A stretch of 64,000 nucleotides of DNA from Candidatus Brocadia sinica JPN1 (GTDB lineage Bacteria > Planctomycetota > Brocadiia > Brocadiales > Brocadiaceae). The notes under the pieces were generated by a model, which worked only from the letters and a program-made list of their open reading frames with translations, was not told where the DNA came from and searched no databases. Shown piece after piece: positions 52,669 to 61,247 of the stretch (its first letter is position 1; each line of letters starts with the position of its first letter). The stretch is from positions 2,356,001 to 2,420,000 of the forward strand of contig NZ_BAFN01000001.1 in NCBI RefSeq assembly GCF_000949635.1, given 5' to 3'. The position numbers and the translations under genes are program-made.

Positions 52669-53145
52669 CTATTTTTCTCTCAATTGACTCATTTTCACAA
52701 TAAGTTCTCCTTCGTTATCCTTAAATCCTTTACCGTATAAACCAAGGATGTCATCGTTCATGGTGAGATATAAAAATTCACCATCTTCACTTGGAAGGAT
52801 ATGAATGGATCCGGAAGTACCCATCGTGAACATCCTGCCACAATCACCAATTCTACCCACAAGCATACCAATAGGCTGGCCCGGATATATATAACCTTTC
52901 AGTGCCTCGACTGGAATACCATCGCCACTATGCCCATCCGGAAATATCTGTGGATTAAAACTCCACAAATCATTTTCTGCTACTTTCCAATTCAAAGTTG
53001 TATTTTCCTGTGCCACGATGTCCGTCATTTCCCATGCTACGTTCGCATGGACTATTACCGTCTCAGCCCTTATTGCAGAAAATGCTGCTACTATAGTGCT
53101 CGTGGTGAATAAAGCGCAAATAAGCGCCTTCCATTTTAACTGCAT
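52669..53145 (-). CDS. Secreted PA-IL/LecA-like domain protein
   Basis: 158 aa from the ATG (MQLKWKALICALF). The signal peptide is followed by a beta-sandwich with the pattern VAWEMTDIVAQENTTLNWKV, then GMLVGRIGDCGRMFTMGTSG and FLYLTMNDDILGL, ending DNEGELIVKM. This matches the PA-IL-like family, calcium-dependent sugar-binding domains; the Asp/Asn of MNDD could bind Ca2+. The exact sugar and partner are unknown. A TTG two codons upstream is possible but less likely. Alone between two leftward genes. Confidence 0.78.
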   Translation of the reverse strand: MQLKWKALICALFTTSTIVAAFSAIRAETVIVHANVAWEMTDIVAQENTTLNWKVAENDLWSFNPQIFPDGHSGDGIPVEALKGYIYPGQPIGMLVGRIGDCGRMFTMGTSGSIHILPSEDGEFLYLTMNDDILGLYGKGFKDNEGELIVKMSQLREK

Positions 53146-53239
53146 CGGCAATATCCATAACCGAAAAGCTTACAGGAATAAAGACAAAATGGAAATGCAA
53201 TTTGTACCGCTGTATTCCCATGGTTTACCATCTCTGGTT

Positions 53240-53881
53240 TCATTTTAATTCCTTGATTACAAACATTCCCTTTGGTGGATTCATCAAGACCGCCTTAACT
53301 CTTTCATGCCAAAGTTCTCCAAATTCTTTTATCTCTGCATCAGTTCCCTTGCCCGTTACCGCCAATGGCATCAAATCACCCATTCTGGGATTTGCAGGAA
53401 GCATATAATTGCTGTAAGAAATTTCGATTTTTTTGTTATTGTCCATCCTTTCAAATACCACAGTGCACACAGCGTCTTCTTCTGCATTCTCCGTTTCAGC
53501 AAAAGACAGCAGATTTTGCCTGTTATATCGACCTCCACCTAACCCCTTAAAACCACTTTCACCTGCGGCGCCGGTAATCAAGGTGACAACTTGTGATATC
53601 GGGCCATTTACTTTGTAGTCAACACCTCCCTTAAATGTTACCCTGATTTGCCCACGTACCGGAGTTTCATTACCGTATAAACTTTTCAGAGCCAGTTGGG
53701 TTAGTTTATATGCGCCGGAAACCGCCGGACATGAATGGCCGGCAAATTTTACCGCATCCGTATAAGTAAAAACGAAGGCTTCGTTTTTATCCATAGCGCC
53801 CAGTGCAATGGCAAGCTGGTCTTTGATTTTGATCGGTTCTACAGCATCAAAAAAAGATTTATTGAATTTTGTTTGTTCCAT
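53240..53881 (-). CDS. FmdE-like domain protein
   Basis: A 213-aa protein. FKY-type start aside, the segment TDAVKFAGHSCPAVSGAYKL and later FKGGVDYKVNGPISQVVTLI, then TGAAGESGFKGLGGGRYNR, resembles the FmdE domain family (formylmethanofuran dehydrogenase subunit E-like). The Cys and His in GHSC are the likely metal or substrate ligands. Many non-methanogens carry single-domain FmdE proteins of unknown role. A GAGGAG site lies upstream. It follows acetyl-CoA synthetase on the same strand by 105 bases. Confidence 0.7.
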   Translation of the reverse strand: MEQTKFNKSFFDAVEPIKIKDQLAIALGAMDKNEAFVFTYTDAVKFAGHSCPAVSGAYKLTQLALKSLYGNETPVRGQIRVTFKGGVDYKVNGPISQVVTLITGAAGESGFKGLGGGRYNRQNLLSFAETENAEEDAVCTVVFERMDNNKKIEISYSNYMLPANPRMGDLMPLAVTGKGTDAEIKEFGELWHERVKAVLMNPPKGMFVIKELK

Positions 53882-53986
53882 TGATATCTATTTCTCCTCA
53901 TAGAAAAATTCGTTTTGCTGGTTACAATCCACTAACACGACAAGGGGCAAACCGCTGTTTGTTTGGCATACATCGCCTTGATCGGG

Positions 53987-55726
53987 CTAATCTTCGAGTG
54001 TAGAAATATCACCTGTGGGCAACCCCAGGTCTCTAGCCTTCAGGAGCCGGCGCATAATCTTACCACTGCGGGTTTTTGGCAAATTGGCGCAAAATTCGAT
54101 TTCTCTTGGGTACGCATGCGCTGCCAGACGATGTTTTATAAATATTTTTATTTCCTCTTCTAATTCCTTTGAATTCCGAAAACCTTCCCGCAACACCACA
54201 AATGCCTTGATAATCTCTCCCCTTTCTGCATCTGGTTTACCAATCACACCTGCCTCTGCTATGGCCCTATGTTCGAGTAAAGCGCTTTCTACCTCGAACG
54301 GGCCTACTCTATGGCCTGATGTATTGATTACATCATCGGCCCTTCCTACGAACCAGAAATAGCCATCCTCGTCCTTAAAGGCCGTATCGCCAGTAGTGTA
54401 CCAGCCATCGATGGAGAAATATTCTCTAAACCGTTTCTCATCTCCCCACACCGCCCTGAGCATCGATGGCCAGCCTGGTTTTAATGCCAAAAGGCCATGC
54501 TGTCCTGCAGGTAATTCATTGCCTTTGCCATCAACAATAGCTGCCTTAGTGCCCGGAAACGGCTTGCCCATAGAACCCGGTTTTATCGGTAAACACGGAT
54601 AATTTGCAATCATAATGGAACCCGTTTCCGTCTGCCACCAGGTATCGTGAATTGGTAAACCGTAAACTTTTAGGCCCCACCGAATTACCTCAGGATTAAG
54701 GGGCTCTCCTACACTGCAAATATACCTCAAACTGCTCAAATCATAGTTTTTTACAAGATCATCACCAGCCTTCATCAGCATCCGCAAGGCCGTAGGAGCG
54801 GTATACCATACGGTAATTTTATACGTTTGAATAATCTCATACCACTTTGCGGCATCAAAACGACCGTCAAAAACATAAGAAGAGATGCCGTTCAGCCACG
54901 GCCCCCATAACCCATACACTGTTCCCGTTACCCAACCGGGGTCTGCCGTACACCAGTAAACATCGTCGTCCCTCAAGTCCAGTACCCACTTGGTGGTAAT
55001 ATAATGCGAAATCATATCATTATGAACATGGGTTATCCCCTTGGATTTTCCTGTTGTGCCCGATGTATACAGGATATAAAAAGGATCTTCCAATTCCATC
55101 CATTCCATTTCAAACTTATCGGGGGCATCTTTCATCAATGTGGTATAACACACGTCTCTCTCGTCTAGCTCATGTTCTTCCTTGTTATTGACTAATACGA
55201 TACGCTCCAACCTTGGTAATTCCCAAAGTACCGTATCGACTCGCTCTTTCAGTTCAGGTGTGGTGATCAATACTTTGGCCTCGCTATTCTGTAAACGGTC
55301 ACGAACGGCGTCAGGACCAAATGCTGAAAACATTGGCCCGGCAACGGCGCCAAGTTTCGCAATAGCTATCAGACTAACATAGAGTTCCGGTAAACGAGGC
55401 AGGAATATGAAGACCCGGTCGCCTTTTTTTACACCGATCGAACGAAGCATATTTGCACACTTATCAGAGAGGTTTTTTAACTCCAGGAATGTATACTTCA
55501 GGCAGGTGCCATCGGGCCCCTCCCAGTATAATGCCACCTTATTTTTTCGCCAGGTCTGGGCATGCTTATCAATGGACTCGTAGGCAATGTTTATTTTATT
55601 CGTGGGATTATCAGTTAATGATAATTCTTTCTTAACAGTTTCCCACGAAAATTCTTTATAGATCTTTTCATAGTCCACAAGACCAGCTACTACAGGTTTT
55701 TTGCTAATTATTTCTCCGTTTTTCAT
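53987..55726 (-). CDS. AMP-forming acetyl-CoA synthetase-like enzyme
   Basis: A 579-aa adenylate-forming ligase activating acetate (or a short acyl substrate) to acyl-CoA. The AMP-binding loop is YTSGTTGKSKGITHVH, WWQTETGS is typical of acetyl-CoA synthetases, and GWYTTGDTAFKDEDGYFWFV closes the N-domain. KTRSGKIMRR near the C-terminus holds the acetylatable catalytic Lys. It is shorter than E. coli Acs (about 650 aa) and may belong to the AcsA/medium-chain branch. A GAGGGA site precedes the ATG. Probably a one- or two-gene unit with the FmdE-like gene. Confidence 0.9.
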   Translation of the reverse strand: MKNGEIISKKPVVAGLVDYEKIYKEFSWETVKKELSLTDNPTNKINIAYESIDKHAQTWRKNKVALYWEGPDGTCLKYTFLELKNLSDKCANMLRSIGVKKGDRVFIFLPRLPELYVSLIAIAKLGAVAGPMFSAFGPDAVRDRLQNSEAKVLITTPELKERVDTVLWELPRLERIVLVNNKEEHELDERDVCYTTLMKDAPDKFEMEWMELEDPFYILYTSGTTGKSKGITHVHNDMISHYITTKWVLDLRDDDVYWCTADPGWVTGTVYGLWGPWLNGISSYVFDGRFDAAKWYEIIQTYKITVWYTAPTALRMLMKAGDDLVKNYDLSSLRYICSVGEPLNPEVIRWGLKVYGLPIHDTWWQTETGSIMIANYPCLPIKPGSMGKPFPGTKAAIVDGKGNELPAGQHGLLALKPGWPSMLRAVWGDEKRFREYFSIDGWYTTGDTAFKDEDGYFWFVGRADDVINTSGHRVGPFEVESALLEHRAIAEAGVIGKPDAERGEIIKAFVVLREGFRNSKELEEEIKIFIKHRLAAHAYPREIEFCANLPKTRSGKIMRRLLKARDLGLPTGDISTLED

Positions 55727-55937
55727 AGATAATTCCCTCAGGCTGCAGGAATTTTGGTTAAAGAGATCATAATCTTATATCACTTATGTTTATAAGTCAA
55801 TGAGAAAGGTTTTGGCAATGGATTAAGCTGGTTATGAATCATCTGTCTGAATTAACAACCAGTATCATTCTCATTGAATTTGAGAATAAATGACGTTAAA
55901 ATGACCAATGTGACCACTATATAAAGGAGCAATCGTA

Positions 55938-56240
55938 ATGTTAAAAAAGGGTGTTAAGGAAATAAGGGATCATTTTACGCGGTATCTAAAGAGGGTAAAG
56001 CAGGACGAAGAAATTGTGGTTACGGAAAGGGGTAAACCAGTGGCGCTGCTCGTCCCAATACCTGAAGCAACTGGTTTTCAGGAAAAATGAGAATTGGCTG
56101 CCATGAAGGGCATTATCCGACTTCCCCAAAAGGAGGGGAAGATACCTATTTATAAAAAGATCAAGCTACCCGGAAAGTCTCTTACAGAGATCGTTTTGGA
56201 GGATAAGGAATTGTTTGGGGTAATTGGAGTGGGTATATAA
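55938..56240 (+). pseudogene. Phd/YefM-family antitoxin interrupted by an in-frame TGA
   Basis: Starts with AAGGAGC eight bases ahead of the ATG. The first 50 codons (MLKKGVKEIRDHFTRYLKRV, then EEIVVTERGKPVALLVP) are a standard Phd DNA-binding domain. A TGA at 56088-56090 follows, and the same frame continues without gap to 56240 with MKGIIRLPQKEGKIPIYKKI and LTEIVLEDKE, the typical Phd toxin-binding tail. So one TGG-to-TGA-type change splits the gene. No toxin gene follows. The N-terminal 50-aa protein could still bind DNA. Confidence 0.75.
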
Positions 56241-56264
56241 AAATTTGAATTTGTAATTTTTATC

Positions 56265-57344
56265 ATGAATCTAAAATTTAACGATCATTTACTTCCTACA
56301 CTTCCCATCATGGAAGACCTCCCGTTGGATAAGATTGTTGGGATTACATCAACCATTCCCATTGAAATCGTCTTTGCCGCCGGGTATATACCCATAGATC
56401 TGAATAATATTTTTATCTGCGACAGGTATGCTTACAGAATGGTTGAAGACGCCGAATCCTCCGGCCTTCCAAGAAATACCTGTGCCTGGATTAAGGGTAT
56501 CTATTCGGCTGTCAGAAAATACCACATAAAAAAAATCGTTAGTGTAATCCAGGGTGATTGTAGTAATAACCAGGCACTCATGGAGATATTCCAGTCAGAG
56601 GGTATTGAAACCGTCCCTTTTGCCTATCCACATAGTAAAACAGATAAGAGATTTTTGCATGATCAGTTGATGATGCTTGCTGATAATCTGGGAGTAGATT
56701 ATACAAAGGCAGAAGAGATGAAACAACGTCTGGATGCAATTCGGGCAAAAGTGCATGAAATTGATAGAATCACCTGGGTAGAGAATACAGTAACGGGCGA
56801 GGAAAACCACATCTGGACGGTATCCACCAGTGACCTGATGGGGGATTATACCGTCTTTGAGGAACGCGCCATAAGGTTTTTAAAATTGGTGCAGGAGCGT
56901 GAACCCGCTCAACATAACCTTCGTATTGGTGTTATTGGTATACCACCGATATGTGAAGACCTCTATCCTTTCCTTTCCTCCATTGGGGCACACGTCGTAT
57001 TTAACGAGATTCAAAGACAGTTCAGCATGCCATATCCCACAAAAACCCTGGTTGAGCAGTACAGTCAATATACCTATCCTTATGATATTTTTTCGCGTTT
57101 GGAGGATATGCAGGAAGCAATTAAGGAAAGGAATATCAAGGGGTTCATTCATTACGTCCAGAGCTTCTGTCATCGGCATATCCATGACAGCATTATTAGG
57201 AAACACGTCCAATTGCCGATTCTCACCCTGGATTGCGACCGCCCCGGACCGTTGGATGGGGCCATGAAGACCCGCATCGAGGCATTTGTTGAGATGCTGA
57301 AATACCACGAATCGGAAACTCCTGTTGAATCAGGGAGGCGTTGA
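56265..57344 (+). CDS. 2-hydroxyacyl-CoA dehydratase / benzoyl-CoA reductase-family protein
   Basis: A 359-aa protein of the HgdB/BcrB-like fold. It has cysteines in NTCAWIKG, QGDCSN and VQSFCHRHIHD, the three expected ligand positions for the [4Fe-4S] cluster, and the final LDCDRPGPLDG region matches the family. Such proteins need a dedicated ATP-driven activator; the gene at 2993-3793 is the candidate in the window, 52 kb away. It is a single-subunit form without the usual partner beside it, so the reaction could differ. Substrate unknown. Confidence 0.82.
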   Translation: MNLKFNDHLLPTLPIMEDLPLDKIVGITSTIPIEIVFAAGYIPIDLNNIFICDRYAYRMVEDAESSGLPRNTCAWIKGIYSAVRKYHIKKIVSVIQGDCSNNQALMEIFQSEGIETVPFAYPHSKTDKRFLHDQLMMLADNLGVDYTKAEEMKQRLDAIRAKVHEIDRITWVENTVTGEENHIWTVSTSDLMGDYTVFEERAIRFLKLVQEREPAQHNLRIGVIGIPPICEDLYPFLSSIGAHVVFNEIQRQFSMPYPTKTLVEQYSQYTYPYDIFSRLEDMQEAIKERNIKGFIHYVQSFCHRHIHDSIIRKHVQLPILTLDCDRPGPLDGAMKTRIEAFVEMLKYHESETPVESGRR

Positions 57345-57450
57345 AATAATCCTGGAATCACTCTTCCGGAATCAATACACTTGCTAACGTATGGTTAATC
57401 AGCACTCGCGCGGCAAGCATCCAAGTCAGATTCTGATTGTGACCAAATAG

Positions 57451-57663
57451 TTATGAAATAACTTCTAATTTCTCTGTTTTTTCGTCAAGTAATCGCATGA
57501 CTTCCTGGATCGTATCCACCTCAGTTTCTTCAAAGTATACTTCTCCGCATTGGGTGCACACACATACAGGGACCGCATCCAGCATCAGATGGTAACCTTT
57601 CCGATCGATATGAAAAGGTGTACTTCCACGCTTCATTTCTCCTTGACAATAGATGCACTTCAT
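57451..57663 (-). CDS. YgiT-type zinc finger protein (antitoxin-like)
   Basis: A 70-aa protein with two Cys-x2-Cys zinc knuckles (MKCIYCQG, CVCTQCGE), as in the N-terminal half of MqsA and in stand-alone YgiT proteins. A GAGG site precedes the ATG. The stop of a truncated DUF4258 frame upstream overlaps this ATG, as in intact DUF4258-YgiT pairs. It would act as antitoxin, but the toxin is broken. Confidence 0.85.
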   Translation of the reverse strand: MKCIYCQGEMKRGSTPFHIDRKGYHLMLDAVPVCVCTQCGEVYFEETEVDTIQEVMRLLDEKTEKLEVIS

Positions 57664-57806
57664 AATTCTTTCCTCTTTCTAAAACCCGTATGCCATTGGC
57701 GCAGGTCTGGCAGATAGGCCGTTATGATCGCCAAGTAGTCTTCTTTTGGAGAGCAAACGACATGAATCGCTCTACCCGTTTTGTCCACGTTTTTTCTACT
57801 TTGCAG
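57660..57806 (-). pseudogene. DUF4258 toxin-like gene, 5' truncated
   Basis: The frame ends with KTGRAIHVVCSPKEDYLAII then TAYLPDLRQWHTGFRKRKEL, the end of the DUF4258 domain (the HVV...T-x-Y-x-P...W...R-x-R-K pattern). A stop lies just upstream of codon 57806, and no start with the missing N-terminal half is found, only a GTG at 57788. It overlaps the start of the YgiT gene by 3 bases. Upstream DNA belongs to the SDR gene, so the 5' part was lost. Confidence 0.65.
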
Positions 57807-57870
57807 TTAACCTGCGAGCAACAAGCGATGGTAAGGAGCGAGTCAAATCGAGGCGTGGTAAAAGAAATGT

Positions 57871-58587
57871 TCACAACCTGGCATAAAGAAAACCTGGCAA
57901 TACCCTCAACAGCCAACCAACAAGAAACCACCGCTTTGTGATATAGGCATGTTTTGCCTTCCTTTGAATTATTCCATAAATCTGTCGTGCAGCTTTTTGC
58001 GGTGGAGCTACCCAAAAGAGTCCTTCACCTTTGGCCATCGCGGTATCAACAAAGCCAGCCTTTATATCAGTTACGGTAAGGGGAAGACCCGCCTTTAAAG
58101 CTCTGATCCTGAGACCTTCCAGGTAGTTTGAGATAAATGACTTTGAGGCATTGTAGGCCGGAGCTTCTCCGCTGCCACGGATTGCAGCTACAGAGGATAT
58201 GCCAACCAAATGTCCCCGACCAACCTGCTCGAAATGACGGTATGCAATGTTCGCCATGGCTACAAAGCCAGAGACATTGACGTCAATCGTCTTTTTCTCA
58301 TCCAGCCACTTAAGATCAGAATTAATGAACCCGATGCCAGCGGAAATGATAATGAGATCAACACCTCCCATCTCCTCAATCAAATCCTTGAGGAGATCCA
58401 TTGCTTTCAGATTATCAGAAACATCGACCTGCTTTGAAAAAGCGGGGTTGAAAAGATGGGTCTTCAGTTCTTCCAGAAGATAAAGGCGCCTTCCAATAAG
58501 GCCAACCATATAGCCATTCTGGGAAAGAAATATCGCAAGTTCCTTGCCTATTCCTGAGCTTGCCCCAATCACAATGGCTTTTTTCAT
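57871..58587 (-). CDS. Short-chain dehydrogenase/reductase
   Basis: A 238-aa classical SDR. The cofactor motif is GASSGIG at residues 8-14; the structural motif is ISAGIG; the catalytic residues are Ser (ISSVAAIRG) and Tyr-x3-Lys (YNASKSF). Asp of the DVS motif (VDVSDN) stabilises the adenine. Basic residues (GRRLYLL) after the second strand favour NADP(H). The C-terminus (WFLVGWLLRVLPGFLYARL) is hydrophobic and could attach to the membrane. The substrate is unknown. Confidence 0.9.
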   Translation of the reverse strand: MKKAIVIGASSGIGKELAIFLSQNGYMVGLIGRRLYLLEELKTHLFNPAFSKQVDVSDNLKAMDLLKDLIEEMGGVDLIIISAGIGFINSDLKWLDEKKTIDVNVSGFVAMANIAYRHFEQVGRGHLVGISSVAAIRGSGEAPAYNASKSFISNYLEGLRIRALKAGLPLTVTDIKAGFVDTAMAKGEGLFWVAPPQKAARQIYGIIQRKAKHAYITKRWFLVGWLLRVLPGFLYARL

Positions 58588-59085
58588 AAGAACTGCATCC
58601 CCGTGTGTTCCGAAGCTTTTATCTTTGCATTAGATTTCTCAGTTATTACATACTTTTCCATCATTCGGGATATCTCGCATCCAGTATATACCCTAAATTA
58701 AGCAAAATTCTATGTCTTTTAGGTGATATAATCAATCTTTTTTTGCTATAAAACTAAATTGCAGTATACTATAAAACCGTTTCTCACATCAAGCGGTATC
58801 CCGTAAATTATGGCAAAGCATTGGACAGAACAATATACGTGATACTACTTTTAAAAAATGAGATGTTTCGGTGAGTTCTCTCGCCGAAACAAAAAGCAGA
58901 CGATTAATTTTTGTTTATAAACTGACAAGTTCTTATTAGAATACTGAAGCTGCCTTACACTATACTTTATGAATCAGACCTTGCGAAATCTATTGTAAGA
59001 GGTTTTTAATTTAGCCCTTCGGCAATTTTTCAGAAAGTTAACGTAGAGCGCGTGCCACTTTGCTCTGTATGAAATCCTTTGTATA
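58588..59085. other. Intergenic region upstream of the WD40 gene
   Basis: About 500 bases without a gene. It holds a strong 11-bp hairpin at 58865-58890 and a promoter match for the WD40 gene at 59060-59087. Nothing else is recognised, and no c-di-GMP riboswitch motif could be supported. Confidence 0.6.
58865..58890. other. Strong hairpin in the gap
   Basis: GTTTCGGTGAG and CTCGCCGAAAC pair over 11 bases with one wobble around TTCT. On the minus strand a T-run follows six bases later (from AAAAAA at 58852-58857), so it could terminate leftward transcription. No leftward gene ends here, though, and it may be a leader structure or repeat. Confidence 0.5.
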
Positions 59086-59087
59086 AT
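59060..59087 (+). promoter_or_regulatory. Candidate promoter for the WD40 gene
   Basis: TTGCTC (59060-59065), a 16-base spacer and perfect TATAAT (59082-59087). Transcription would start near 59094, about 35 bases before the ATG at 59128. Confidence 0.45.
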
Positions 59088-59127
59088 GAGGCCTTTCATT
59101 TCCATGAATTATCCAAAAGGAGACGTG

Positions 59128-60222
59128 ATGAAGCATACAAAACATAATCGGTATCACAGAAGATGTCTGTTTCCTCTGTTTGCTGGTGTATTATTGTCCT
59201 GTCTTGTTTTGATTATCAGTAGAGGGGATGTCTTGGCTGAAGGAAAAGCAACGTCAAAGAATATAACCAAGACTGAGAAAAAATCTATTGATAGGCCGTG
59301 GACCTGTCACGAAAATGCCGTAAATAGCGTTGTCTTCAGTCCGGATGCCAAGATGTTGGCCTCGGGCAATGATAATGGGATTGTGATATGGGATTTGATG
59401 AGTATGAAATCCGCCGGTAACCCTCTTATTGGCCATAGTGGGGTGGTGTGGAGCGTTGCCTTCAGTCCCGATGGGAAAACGCTGGCGTCGGGTGGTGCAG
59501 ATGGTACCGTTATCCTGTGGGATATGGCGAGTATGAAGTCCAAAGGTGAGCCGATGACTGGACATGAAGGATGGGTGGAAGGTGTCTCATTCAGCCCGGA
59601 CGGTAAAATATTGGCCTCATGTGGTGCTGATGGACTCATTATGTTATGGGATATCGCGGGCATGAAAGCAATCGGTGAGCCTTGCATGGGGCACAGCGAA
59701 CCGGTGGAAAGCATAGCCTTCAGCCCGAATGGTAAGATGTTGGCTTCATGCGGAGTGGATGGAAACGTTATTCTGTGGGATATTGCGAACATGAAACAAA
59801 TTGACGAACCGCTTACAGGTCATACGATGTGGGTGGAAAGCGTTGCCTTTAGCCCAAATGGCACGTTGCTGGCGTCAGGCAGTGATGACGGAACGATTAT
59901 CTTGTGGGACGTGGCAGGAAGAAAGCCCATTGATAAACCCTTGACAGGCCATAAGGGAGCAGTGGAGAGCGTTGTATTCAGTCCGGATGGTAAGATGCTG
60001 GCCTCATGCAGTATGGACAAGTCCGTTATCCTGTGGAATATAGCAGACAGAAGGCCTATCGGTGAAGCTTTAACTGGGCATACAGAATCAGTGCAGAGCG
60101 TTGCCTTTAGCCATGATGGCACGTTAGTAGCATCGGGCAGTGAGGATGGAACCATTATTCTCTGGGATGTGGCAAGTCAGAAGCCAATCGGTATACCCCT
60201 GACTATCAGCAAAGAGGATTAA
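59128..60222 (+). CDS. Secreted seven-bladed WD40 propeller protein
   Basis: 364 aa from the ATG at 59128, which has AAAGGAG upstream. A basic N-terminus and hydrophobic core (LFAGVLLSCLVLIISR), with a signal-peptide-like end near VLAEG, direct it across the inner membrane. The rest is seven WD40 repeats of about 42 residues (each like SVAFSPDGKMLASGS then D-G-x-V-I-L-W-D). Exactly seven means one closed propeller. There is no fused kinase or NACHT domain. It probably acts as a periplasmic protein-interaction platform; partner unknown. The repeats are very alike, which suggests recent internal duplication. Confidence 0.9.
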   Translation: MKHTKHNRYHRRCLFPLFAGVLLSCLVLIISRGDVLAEGKATSKNITKTEKKSIDRPWTCHENAVNSVVFSPDAKMLASGNDNGIVIWDLMSMKSAGNPLIGHSGVVWSVAFSPDGKTLASGGADGTVILWDMASMKSKGEPMTGHEGWVEGVSFSPDGKILASCGADGLIMLWDIAGMKAIGEPCMGHSEPVESIAFSPNGKMLASCGVDGNVILWDIANMKQIDEPLTGHTMWVESVAFSPNGTLLASGSDDGTIILWDVAGRKPIDKPLTGHKGAVESVVFSPDGKMLASCSMDKSVILWNIADRRPIGEALTGHTESVQSVAFSHDGTLVASGSEDGTIILWDVASQKPIGIPLTISKED

Positions 60223-60254
60223 AGGCAAAATTAATACAAATGGATGCTGGAGTT

Positions 60255-60623
60255 TTATTCATAGTTTCCGATAAAGCTTATCCGAATTTGCTGAATATTT
60301 GCCGGAAGTTCCTGTAATTTTTGTAACCAATGGCCCGAACTGCTATCCCCAAAGGTAAATCCATCAAGGTCACGAGAATAAACGAGTCCACCCAGGGCAT
60401 CGTAACCGAGGACTTCGATGCGAAGTACCAATAACGCGAAAGTGATCTCTCCTGACCTGACATTCCGCCATACCTTTAAAGAAAGGCGACTGGAGTTATC
60501 TTTAGTGTTAAATGCTACACGGGCTTTTGCTGTTCCACCTCCAAAAAATTTGTCAAATAGATCGGCTTTCACGTTTTCTATTTCAGGCAAAATCCATAAA
60601 CCAGAAAACTGAAATTTCAACAC
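60255..60623 (-). CDS. Hypothetical protein, 122 aa
   Basis: Starts with GTG (MLKFQF...), preceded by AAGGAATAAG. The sequence is beta-rich (KVWRNVRSGEITFALLVLRI, VYSRDLDGFTFGD) without a signal peptide. It lies 8 bases after the 151-aa gene upstream, so both are likely co-transcribed. No family recognised. Confidence 0.6.
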   Translation of the reverse strand: MLKFQFSGLWILPEIENVKADLFDKFFGGGTAKARVAFNTKDNSSRLSLKVWRNVRSGEITFALLVLRIEVLGYDALGGLVYSRDLDGFTFGDSSSGHWLQKLQELPANIQQIRISFIGNYE

Positions 60624-60631
60624 TTACAGGC

Positions 60632-61087
60632 TTATTCCTTAGCAAGCATTGATACAATGGCCTTTTTGCAATCCATGAGGTTGGAGAGAGTCAGGCCGAA
60701 GATGCGTTGTCCAAAATTAGGAACCCATGCCCTCAGAGATAGCCGGCAATGTCGTTTCCCACCTTCTGGCGCATGGGATGGATAAATTGCCACGTCGTAT
60801 CCCGAGGCCTCCCGACAGATATCTTCATGTTCTCGTTGCCAGACTTGCTCATTAACCTCCAAATCCAGTCCAAACCTGATAAAGTGCTCACCCAGCGGTG
60901 CCTCACAATATAATTTATCCTCCTCTGGATTATCCCGGAATTGTATAAGAAACACCCCGTTCCAATTTCCATCAAAGGGAAAGTCCTCTGATTCCAGTTT
61001 AAAGTCGTGTTTGGCGCAGGCAAAATCCAGTATCTGATTTCTGATGGCCTCTAAATCTGATCTATCTGGTTTTCTTTTTTCCTTCAT
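60632..61087 (-). CDS. Hypothetical protein, 151 aa
   Basis: A soluble acidic protein. The middle (GVFLIQFRDNPEEDKLYCEA, LGEHFIRFGLDLEV) has several Trp, Phe and charged residues, and the end (FGLTLSNLMDCKKAIVSML) is helical. There is no recognised motif. It leads the two-gene unit with the 122-aa protein. Confidence 0.62.
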   Translation of the reverse strand: MKEKRKPDRSDLEAIRNQILDFACAKHDFKLESEDFPFDGNWNGVFLIQFRDNPEEDKLYCEAPLGEHFIRFGLDLEVNEQVWQREHEDICREASGYDVAIYPSHAPEGGKRHCRLSLRAWVPNFGQRIFGLTLSNLMDCKKAIVSMLAKE

Positions 61088-61247
61088 ACAGTTTCCATCC
61101 TTTCTCTCATAAATTTGTAAACTTCCCTTTATTTCTACAAAAAGTATGTGTTTTTGTCCATAGAGTAGTTATAATATTTTGGTCTTTGAGTATTGAGCAA
61201 AATTTCATAGGCTGAATCATTGTGTAAATTGGGGGTAGAAGGAGCGT

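Noticed and set aside
58780-58900. Possible c-di-GMP (GEMM) riboswitch ahead of the WD40 gene
   Set aside because: Only a weak GGCAAAGC-like string is present. The conserved helices and the tetraloop/receptor elements could not be found.
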